Below are positions 16,431 through 22,292 of a stretch of 40,700 bases of DNA, in pieces. Source of the DNA: a virus; the IMG/VR virus record IMGVR_UViG_3300037487_000539, positions 1-40,700 of that record. One strand, written 5' to 3'. The translations under genes and the position numbers were made by a program. Every line of letters begins with the position of its first letter. Positions within the stretch are counted from its first letter, which is position 1. Under the pieces are notes generated by a model, which ran no database searches, was not told the DNA's origin, and saw only the letters and a program-made list of their open reading frames with translations.

Positions 16431-17087
16431 TTACCTGCACTCCCATTTGCGCAAAGAGAGGGCTTTGCGAGTTGGACGGCCCTTTTCGTCCTGCATTGGC
16501 CCCGGCATCCCGGTCATCCTAGCACAAAAGCTCTTGCGACGCGCAGCCGAAGTTGGCGACTTTGCCGCCTGCTTGGCCGTCACGGGCGGCTTTATATTTT
16601 GGCCCTGCGCCTTCAATGACGCGCGGCCCTTGGCGTTTAAACCGCCTTCGGGGTTCTGGCCTTCCTTGCGCGTCCACGCGCCGCCCTTGGCCATAGCGAG
16701 CCCGCCTCGGGCAAAGCCGACGGGCTTTGAGGTTTGCGCGAGTTGGCCTTTTGGACCCTGCAAGAACGCCGCCAGTGGCGGGGACTTAAACGAGGGCAGA
16801 CCCTGTAGTGGCGAGGGGGCTGGGCCTTGCGGCGGCATGGTCGGCGAGCGCGGCATGCCCGGCGGGGGCATACCCGGTGGCAATCCGGGCGGGCGCGGCA
16901 TACCCATTGGCGGGGGCATACCCATCGGCGGCATACCCATGGGCGGCATACCCATTGGAGGGGCTCCGCCCATGGGCGGTGCGCCTTCTGGCGGGAGCGC
17001 GCCTGCCGGAGGGGCAAACGGAGCGGTCGCCTCAGAGAGCTGCTCGGCGGCGTCTTTAATCCTGCTGGATAGCGAGAAGCCCAACAT
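16431..17087 (-). CDS. Pro/Met/Gly-repeat protein with a DUF6321-like C-terminus
   Basis: A 218-residue protein. The ATG at 17087 overlaps the previous stop (TGATG) and is preferred over a start 18 bases upstream. Residues 1-25 are helical (FSLSSRIKDAAEQLSEATAPF). Residues 30-95 are a low-complexity tract of PPMGMPPMGM and PPGMPPPGMP repeats, encoded by 15-bp tandem repeats around 16840-16990. The C-terminal 75 residues (GGLNAKGRASLKAQGQNIKP, then RRKSFCARMTGMPG, then TRKALSLRKWEC) match the DUF6321 pattern, a small basic domain of unknown function often found near phage structural genes. Confidence 0.6.
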   Translation of the reverse strand: MLGFSLSSRIKDAAEQLSEATAPFAPPAGALPPEGAPPMGGAPPMGMPPMGMPPMGMPPPMGMPRPPGLPPGMPPPGMPRSPTMPPQGPAPSPLQGLPSFKSPPLAAFLQGPKGQLAQTSKPVGFARGGLAMAKGGAWTRKEGQNPEGGLNAKGRASLKAQGQNIKPPVTAKQAAKSPTSAARRKSFCARMTGMPGPMQDEKGRPTRKALSLRKWECR

Positions 17088-17509
17088 CAGCCCACCCGGA
17101 ACCACTTGTTCTGCGCCGTCGAGTACAGGTACGCGACAAAGCCGTTGCCCGCCAGCGTGGTCACGGCGTTGGCAATGGTCTGCGTGCCGCTAGGCGTAAG
17201 GGTGAGGGTCGTGATGGTCTGCGTGGTGCTGATACGCACTTGATCGCCGTCCAGCGGCGCAACGGGAAGGATGACCGTTCCGGTGGCCAAAACGCCCGCC
17301 GGGTTTAGCACCAACACTTGAATGGCTGCGCCGATGGTCAGGCTGAAACCGGTAATGGGGACGTTGTACGTGTAGCCGGACTGGTTGCTGTACGCCTTGA
17401 TTTGAGGCGCAGTTAGCGACACCGTGGCGGCGGTCTGGACGCTTTCAAAAAGCTCTGCGCCTGTCAGCGCAGTTCCCGGCGTCATCCCCGAGATTTTTAC
17501 GTCAGCCAC
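17087..17509 (-). CDS. Putative virion protein
   Basis: A 140-residue protein: MADVKISGMTPGTALTGAEL at the N-terminus, a short helical section, then an all-beta C-terminal domain (GAAIQVLVLNPAGVLATGTV, LDGDQVRISTTQTITTLTL, GFVAYLYSTAQNKWFRVG). The ending resembles small beta-sandwich domains found in phage decoration and fibre proteins. No catalytic motif. It lies 25 bases from the upstream small virion-type gene and overlaps the downstream one by its stop. Confidence 0.55.
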   Translation of the reverse strand: MADVKISGMTPGTALTGAELFESVQTAATVSLTAPQIKAYSNQSGYTYNVPITGFSLTIGAAIQVLVLNPAGVLATGTVILPVAPLDGDQVRISTTQTITTLTLTPSGTQTIANAVTTLAGNGFVAYLYSTAQNKWFRVG

Positions 17510-17534
17510 TTACGTGTCTCCTAACTTAACGGTC

Positions 17535-17939
17535 TCAGGCGTAGGTCTTAACCATCTCAAGGGTCACGGTGTAGCTGTCGCCTGCGCTGGCGTCGGCAGT
17601 TGAAAACTGAATGATACCCGTGACACCGGCCCCGCCGTTATTCCACAGCCCGCTTATATCGCGATAATCTAAAGTCTGATTGGTGTTTTGCGGTATTGCC
17701 ATTATCAGCACGTCGGTGGTGGCGTCCCAGTACAGCAGCACCTGCATGCCGTGCGTGGTAACCCAGATTTTTGTAATGGTGACAGCGGAGCACGCCTTGC
17801 CACGGCTGTTAGCCGTTAGGCTGGATGGCGTTACTTTGCTGACTTTGGTTTCACCCGTGCCATCAGAAATATTGGTGAACTTCATGATGGCCAAACGCTC
17901 GCCATCAAAAAGCGTTTGAGAAGCAACTGCGTCGGCCAT
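17535..17939 (-). CDS. Small conserved phage protein, probable virion component
   Basis: A 134-residue protein (MADAVASQTLFDGERLAIMKFTN...). It has a beta-rich composition, with DGTGETKVSKV, then TITKIWVTTHGMQVLLYWD and GVTGIIQFSTADASAGDSYTVTLEM. I have the impression of a family commonly encoded beside phage capsid genes, but I cannot name it. Its end is followed by a short gap and the next virion-type gene. A stable hairpin (17958-17981) lies just upstream of its start. Confidence 0.5.
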   Translation of the reverse strand: MADAVASQTLFDGERLAIMKFTNISDGTGETKVSKVTPSSLTANSRGKACSAVTITKIWVTTHGMQVLLYWDATTDVLIMAIPQNTNQTLDYRDISGLWNNGGAGVTGIIQFSTADASAGDSYTVTLEMVKTYA

Positions 17940-17957
17940 GATACTTCCTCTGAAAGT

Positions 17958-17981
17958 GGGGACGATCCGAAGACCGTCCCC
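17958..17981 (-). other. Intercistronic hairpin with a cUUCGg loop
   Basis: On the minus strand, GGGGACGGTC and GATCGTCCCC pair over ten bases (one G-U) around a TTCG tetraloop closed by C-G. There is no T-run after it, so it is unlikely to be a strong terminator; an mRNA-stabilising or partly terminating element between virion genes is more plausible. Confidence 0.55.
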
Positions 17982-17987
17982 ATAACA

Positions 17988-18440
17988 TTAGTCTTGAGAA
18001 GTGGTCTGAACGTAGCGGAAAGTTACCCGAACCGAGCCCGCAGTCGGTGTACCGACGGAGGTTACGGTTGCCACGGCAGTACCCGATACGCTTGTCGTAC
18101 CAATGTTGGCCATAGCCAGCAGTTGGGCCGCTGTTAGTGTGGGAGCAATTCGACCCGCCACCTTGACGTTGACGCCGCTCATGTAGGTCGTCGCGCCCGT
18201 AGACGTTCCAACCGAAAGTGTGGCGCTAGTGGCGCTGTTATACGCCGTGAGCACGTCGACCAGAATGTCGGTAATCTGCGAACTAAGCGGCAGATATACG
18301 GTGGCGTTCTGAACAAGCGTGGCATCGAACGTAAGCAGCACGGTCTGCGAGAGAATTGCCTGACCGATATTTGGGCCTCCCGTAACCCCGGCGTTCTTGT
18401 CGCCGGAGGCTAGTGGGCCGCTCCAAGTGGTTTGTGCCAT
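17988..18440 (-). CDS. Putative virion protein downstream of the capsid gene
   Basis: A 150-residue protein starting MAQTTWSGPLASGDKNAGVTGGPNIGQA. The ATG at 18440 has an AAGGGGA site; a TTG 18 bases upstream would only add a short tail. The body is beta-rich and Thr/Ala/Ser-rich (QTVLLTFDATLVQNATVYLP, ILVDVLTAYNSATSATLSVG, GSVRVTFRYVQT). It looks like a capsid decoration or similar surface protein. It is separated from the capsid gene by a strong hairpin. Confidence 0.55.
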   Translation of the reverse strand: MAQTTWSGPLASGDKNAGVTGGPNIGQAILSQTVLLTFDATLVQNATVYLPLSSQITDILVDVLTAYNSATSATLSVGTSTGATTYMSGVNVKVAGRIAPTLTAAQLLAMANIGTTSVSGTAVATVTSVGTPTAGSVRVTFRYVQTTSQD

Positions 18441-18463
18441 TTGAGGTTCCCCTTTCAAGAGAG

Positions 18464-18488
18464 GGTTGGGGGCATAATGCCCCCAACC
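18464..18488 (-). other. Strong hairpin directly after the major capsid gene
   Basis: GGTTGGGGGCA and TGCCCCCAACC form a perfect 11-bp stem with a 3-base loop, starting 4 bases after the capsid stop. It lacks a following T-tract. Such a hairpin can protect the capsid message from 3' decay or reduce read-through into downstream genes, giving more capsid than other proteins. Confidence 0.6.
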
Positions 18489-18491
18489 ACG

Positions 18492-19406
18492 TTAGATACC
18501 GGGGGTGCCGTAAAGGCTGCGCCAGTCGGTCCAGCCGAACGCATAACGCTCGGTGGCCTTGTAACGCATGCTGTCCGTCTCAAAATCGCCTTCCATGGAC
18601 TTTTCAAGCCCACGACGCTTGGCGAGCTTGAGGCCCTCTGGCGCATCAGTCTGTATCCACCAAGCGGTGGTCGAGGTGATACGCGACAGGTTGGCTTGGC
18701 CATCTCCGAGCAATCCCATTGAATTTACAGGATTAATATCGTTATTTGCCGTGCCAGCCCGCAGGACGGACTTGAGCAGCACTTCACCTTGGAACACATT
18801 TGACGGACCCAGAACCAACTTCTTCGGGGTCAGGCGGATGCGCTTGCCGTTGTTGTCCGCCGCATTGCGGACCTGAATGAGCAGTTGCTCAAGCGAGGTC
18901 TGCGAGAGGTTGGCGGCGGTAGCCAGCACGTTGGACTGCGTACCACTGACAACCGGGTGCGTACTGACCACCAGTTGCACGCCGTCGCCGCCCGGATAGG
19001 CGGAGTTGAACGCGCGATTGATGACGTTGGCACCAAGGGTTTCCTTGGTCTCAATCAGCGACTGGGCGAGGTGACGCGAATAGGTCTGACCAATCCGAAT
19101 GTGATCGCCGTCTTCCACCAGCACTTTGGTCAGGGCGAAAGCCAGACCGTAGACGCGGTAGATGTAACGCTGGATGAACAGCACGCCACCTGAGTTGTAG
19201 GTGACGGGCATGCCGTCGGGCAGCTCGGGAGCAGCGCCGAAGCCGAACAGCACAGGCTCTTCGTGGTAGTTGCGCGGGATACCCGTGAACTCTTTGAAGA
19301 CCTGCGACCACTCGTCTGCACGCTGGTCATAGATACCGTTGAACTCTTCGTTCAAGATCGGTTCGACAATGGACCTGAAGTCCGTTGAACGCATAGGAGA
19401 AGCCAT
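18492..19406 (-). CDS. Major capsid protein
   Basis: A 304-residue protein following scaffold- and decoration-like genes, with features of HK97-fold coat proteins: an N-terminal helical arm (DFRSIVEPILNEEFNGIYDQRADEW), a strand-rich segment with GFGAAPELPDGMPVTYNSGG, a long spine-type helix (IRIGQTYSRHLAQSLIETKETLGANVINRAF), then a P-domain core (LEQLLIQVRNAADNNGKRI, KKLVLGPSNVFQGEVLLKSV), and a C-terminal WWIQTDAPEGLKL followed by RYAFGWTDWRSLYGTPG. The end is typical of Mu gpT-like and related coat proteins. Size and place in the order portal, scaffold, decoration, capsid support the call. There is no sign of a fused protease. Confidence 0.85.
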   Translation of the reverse strand: MASPMRSTDFRSIVEPILNEEFNGIYDQRADEWSQVFKEFTGIPRNYHEEPVLFGFGAAPELPDGMPVTYNSGGVLFIQRYIYRVYGLAFALTKVLVEDGDHIRIGQTYSRHLAQSLIETKETLGANVINRAFNSAYPGGDGVQLVVSTHPVVSGTQSNVLATAANLSQTSLEQLLIQVRNAADNNGKRIRLTPKKLVLGPSNVFQGEVLLKSVLRAGTANNDINPVNSMGLLGDGQANLSRITSTTAWWIQTDAPEGLKLAKRRGLEKSMEGDFETDSMRYKATERYAFGWTDWRSLYGTPGI

Positions 19407-19420
19407 GGTTCAAACCCTCC

Positions 19421-19975
19421 CTAGTAACCGGCCACATCGGCGACATTTTGGTGTTCGCTGATCTGGACCTGAACGATTGGGAATGCATCGCCAAAAGCGT
19501 TATCTGGACCGGGGGTGAGCCCGATCAGGCGCATACTGGCATTTGCGGCGGTGGTGGAGACACCCAACATCATGGCGCTAAGGCCCGTGGTGGAGTTTCC
19601 GGCAGTGATGGTCGTGAAGTCATACTGCGAACCAATATCGGTCACGGCCAAGGTAGCATCTGCTTGGATTTCGTAAACGATAGAGGGGTCCAGCGTGGCG
19701 TAGGCCACGATGTCCGTAGCCGACGTAGACGCCGTCCACTTGTTGGACACCCGACGACGACCATCGGTATCGGTGAACTCGACGCCTTGGAAGGTGCCGA
19801 TAAACCGATTGCCGACAGCGGCAGCCTCAAGCGTGCCGTTGGTGCCGATCTTGACCGGCTGGTTCTGGAAAATGTTCGACGCGTATCCCGTAAGGCAGGT
19901 GTAGGCGGTAGGGCGCACCACACCGCTTGGGCTGTAGTCGGGACGCAGGCCGAACGGGGCTGAAGACGCAGACAT
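19421..19975 (-). CDS. Capsid-associated (decoration-type) protein
   Basis: A 184-residue protein starting MSASSAPFGLRPDYSPSG. The ATG at 19975 has a GAGGTGAG site; the frame extends 29 codons further upstream but into the previous gene without a good start. FGLRPDYSPSGVVRPTAYT, then GYASNIFQNQPVKIGTNG and FQGVEFTDTDGRRRVSNKW are phrases I associate with a protein family encoded just before the capsid gene in many tailed phages. It is all-beta by pattern and resembles a capsid decoration or cement protein. No enzyme motif. Confidence 0.6.
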   Translation of the reverse strand: MSASSAPFGLRPDYSPSGVVRPTAYTCLTGYASNIFQNQPVKIGTNGTLEAAAVGNRFIGTFQGVEFTDTDGRRRVSNKWTASTSATDIVAYATLDPSIVYEIQADATLAVTDIGSQYDFTTITAGNSTTGLSAMMLGVSTTAANASMRLIGLTPGPDNAFGDAFPIVQVQISEHQNVADVAGY

Positions 19976-20006
19976 TGTCTCACCTCGAAAAGCTAAAGGA
20001 TGCGCG

Positions 20007-20543
20007 CTAGTCCGTGAAGACGCCACGCGCGGGGTTGGATTGACGCAGTTCCGACAGTCCATCGCCCTCGGTCACATTGCTTCCTGATCGCATCAGTTGC
20101 TCACGAATAGCATCTGACTGATCTGCGAGAGATTGCTCCTCGCGGAGGGGTGCATCGTGGTGAGCCTCCTGCATGAACCGCTGATAGAGGCTCATGGGCA
20201 GCTTAAACGCGAGCATCTCATTGACGGCAATAAACCCGCTCCATTCACCCGTTTTCAGCGTGGCGTACTGCATGCCCGGAACTTCTTCCGGTTTTACAGG
20301 TTCGTAGCCAAGCTGCATCCGACGGTGGATGGGGTCTCGCGTGTTCGTCGTCGTCAACCAACATAAGTGATAGCCGGGTAGATTTGGCAGATCGGGTAGT
20401 GCGTCGTTAAACAAGGCTTGTTGGAACATCTGCAGCCTATCGTCATCGCTTATATCCCGGCGTTCCGTGACAGCGCGGTCACTCATCGCACGGGAGCCTC
20501 GACCGGCACCCAGTTCCTTTTTAAGACGTTCGTCCATGTCCAT
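20007..20543 (-). CDS. Conserved phage head-module protein
   Basis: A 178-residue protein. The ATG at 20543 lies 8 bases after an AAGGAG site; a GTG at 20552 would overlap that site. The N-terminus is charged (DERLKKELGAGRGSRAMSD), followed by RRDISDDDRLQMFQQALFNDALPDLPNLPGYHLCWLTT, then a globular part with DPIHRRMQLGYEPVKPEEVPG and GEWSGFIAVNEMLAFKLPMSLYQRFMQEAHHDAP. The phrase PGYHLCWLTTTNTRDPIHRR recurs, to my knowledge, in head clusters of many phages without known function. It lies between scaffold and decoration-type genes, so an assembly role is likely. Confidence 0.55.
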   Translation of the reverse strand: MDMDERLKKELGAGRGSRAMSDRAVTERRDISDDDRLQMFQQALFNDALPDLPNLPGYHLCWLTTTNTRDPIHRRMQLGYEPVKPEEVPGMQYATLKTGEWSGFIAVNEMLAFKLPMSLYQRFMQEAHHDAPLREEQSLADQSDAIREQLMRSGSNVTEGDGLSELRQSNPARGVFTD

Positions 20544-20557
20544 AAGCTGCACTCCTT

Positions 20558-21493
20558 TCAGCGCGGCGGGTTACGGTCGTAGGCTTGATACGCCTTGAGC
20601 ATTTGAGCCCGGCGAACCGGATCATCCCAAACACCTGCGTCGATCATAGCCTGTTTTCTATCGGGTGTCACGAACACTGCTTTTTTAGTGCTCGGAGGCA
20701 CATGTTCGCGAGAAGTTCCCATGGGCGGAGCCCGTTTCCGATCTCTTGAGGGCGGCGTATCGTCCGTGTTGATGCGGGCCGAGACGCGCCGGGTCAGCTC
20801 CTCCCAGTACTCTACGGAGGCGGGGTTGTAACCCTCCGCCACCAACCGAGTGTCGATGGCATTGGTGACGGCGCTGTCCTCGTTTGACCCGCGAGGGTCG
20901 TACCAAGGGTTGGCCTCCATCCACTGCTGGCCGAGAGACGTGACGCGGGGGTCCACGGGCGCGGGTTGAGTGCGCGCCTGCTCAATCTGCGTCTTGGCAG
21001 AATAGAGTTGCGCTTCCCGAGCCATGGCCTCGTCGCGCATCCGCATGGCGACGGCGACGTCGTCACCGTTCCCCGCCTCAACGGCGCGGGCAATGATGGT
21101 CTCGGCTTGTTGCACCTCACGCTGGGTGTCCGACAGCCGCTGGTCAAGCTGGGCGTTGTTGTAGCTAAGGGCGTTGCCCTCGACCGCCGCAAGCCGCCGT
21201 ATCATGTCCTCGTTCTGCTGGCGCAGGAACTGCAGTTCCTGCAGCGTCTTCTCTTTTGCCTGCTTTACAACCTGTCGGCGCTTGATCCGCTTTTTGCGGT
21301 TTGGGTTGCCGTCGTCCTCGTCCTCTTCCTCTTCATCGGCGGAGACGAGGCGTTCATCCTCGTCACCTGCGTCAGTGCTGTCGTCGACATCAGTATCATC
21401 TTCAGCATTGATCTGCTCCGGGGGCGGGATCGTATCCGTCTCTACGATGATGAGTTCGTCGTCGTCCGTCTCAGAAAGTGTGTCTACTGCCAT
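20558..21493 (-). CDS. Capsid scaffolding protein
   Basis: A 311-residue protein with the composition of a scaffold: the first 70 residues are very acidic (EDDTDVDDSTDAGDEDERLV), followed by a basic patch (NRKKRIKRRQVVKQAKEK), a long coiled-coil from about residue 80 to 180 (LQELQFLRQQNEDMIRRLAA, QLDQRLSDTQREVQQAETII), a middle section with WMEANPWYDPRG, and a basic C-terminus. Scaffold proteins act inside the procapsid and leave or are degraded before packaging; their C-terminal basic helix usually contacts the coat. Position between the portal side and the capsid gene agrees with this. Confidence 0.75.
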   Translation of the reverse strand: MAVDTLSETDDDELIIVETDTIPPPEQINAEDDTDVDDSTDAGDEDERLVSADEEEEDEDDGNPNRKKRIKRRQVVKQAKEKTLQELQFLRQQNEDMIRRLAAVEGNALSYNNAQLDQRLSDTQREVQQAETIIARAVEAGNGDDVAVAMRMRDEAMAREAQLYSAKTQIEQARTQPAPVDPRVTSLGQQWMEANPWYDPRGSNEDSAVTNAIDTRLVAEGYNPASVEYWEELTRRVSARINTDDTPPSRDRKRAPPMGTSREHVPPSTKKAVFVTPDRKQAMIDAGVWDDPVRRAQMLKAYQAYDRNPPR

Positions 21494-21511
21494 GACCGGC
21501 TCCTTTCAGCC

Positions 21512-21937
21512 TTATAGGAAGGCTTTGATGGCCAGCGGATCGCCGGTCACCTTGCCCACTAGGTCGAGATCATTGAAAATTACGAAAAGGGCTTCGTCGC
21601 CGGTATCCGCCAAGACGGTCCAGCGATCCCCGCCGTATTTCGGTACGCGCACGTAGTCGCCCTCCACGGCCCACGAGCCTTCCGGCCACGAGGTCATGGT
21701 GTTGCGGTTCTTAAAGGCTAGCTCCCCGACGGCGACCACCTTGGCGACTTGGGTGTTGTACTTCTCCGTCTCGCGGACGTCGTCCGTGAGCAGGATGCCG
21801 CCCTTGGTCACTTTCTTGGGCGTCTTGAGCTGGATCAAAATGCGCGAGCCGAAGGGCATGACCCCCGGATCGCACGAGGGGAACGCCTCGTCCAAACTCT
21901 CGTATTTAAAGGTTACGTTGTTAGCAAACTCGTTCAT
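21512..21937 (-). CDS. GroES-like co-chaperonin
   Basis: A 141-residue protein with the Cpn10 fold pattern: MPFGSRILIQLKTPKK (27-42) is the first strand and turn, KKVTKGGILLTDDVRETEKY (41-60) corresponds to the mobile loop that docks on GroEL, with the hydrophobic GGILL tripod, and NTQVAKVVAVG (61-71) is the following strand. The C-terminal part (GDYVRVPKYGGDRWTVL, ALFVIFNDLDLVGKV) completes the barrel. The protein is longer than bacterial GroES (about 97) because of an N-terminal extension and a loop around 72-90. Like T4 gp31 it may help the host GroEL fold the capsid protein. It lies in the head module between portal and scaffold. Confidence 0.75.
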   Translation of the reverse strand: MNEFANNVTFKYESLDEAFPSCDPGVMPFGSRILIQLKTPKKVTKGGILLTDDVRETEKYNTQVAKVVAVGELAFKNRNTMTSWPEGSWAVEGDYVRVPKYGGDRWTVLADTGDEALFVIFNDLDLVGKVTGDPLAIKAFL

Positions 21938-21946
21938 TTGTGCTCC

Positions 21947-22141
21947 TCAGAAGTCGTATTCTTTCCGCTCCCTGTCAGCCACCATGTTTACGATGACGTC
22001 TTTGGCGTGCTCCAGCCCCGCGTACATCCCGACAGTGCGGCCATACTCGAAGGCATCGCGGTCTTGGGGCTGCTGGAGCGCATTTTTTGCAAGAGAGGCC
22101 TGCGCCTCCTCCAGCAGCCGCAAGATTTGATCAATCGTCAT
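21947..22141 (-). CDS. Small helical protein of unknown function
   Basis: A 64-residue protein (MTIDQILRLLEEAQASLAKNAL...) that appears entirely helical, with no Cys and no membrane segment. Its start overlaps the stop of a 47-codon gene (ATGA), and the gap to the GroES-like gene is nine bases. I do not recognise a family. Confidence 0.5.
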   Translation of the reverse strand: MTIDQILRLLEEAQASLAKNALQQPQDRDAFEYGRTVGMYAGLEHAKDVIVNMVADRERKEYDF

Positions 22142-22281
22142 GCGCAGTTTTTAGAGCCGCGCTTGCCCAGCGTTGACGTGTTAGACATCAGCATCTTGCG
22201 CGTGGCCTCGTACGTAGCGGGCACGGCCATCTGGTGGTGCAGCGGTACGGCTTGCGGGGGCAGTTTGGTCTTTCCGTGCAT
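22138..22281 (-). CDS. Small basic protein of unknown function
   Basis: A 47-residue frame from ATG 22281: MHGKTKLPPQAVPLHHQMAV..., ending GKRGSKNCA. A good AAGGAG site lies 7 bases upstream, and the stop overlaps the next start (ATGA), so it is probably translated in spite of its size. It is basic, with three His in the first 20 residues and one Cys near the end. No family recognised. Confidence 0.5.
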   Translation of the reverse strand: MHGKTKLPPQAVPLHHQMAVPATYEATRKMLMSNTSTLGKRGSKNCA

Positions 22282-22292
22282 AATCGTTCTCC

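Noticed and set aside
16447-17193. 248-codon plus-strand frame with GGIPIGG repeats
   Set aside because: Mirror of the Pro/Met/Gly tract encoded on the minus strand; no start signal.
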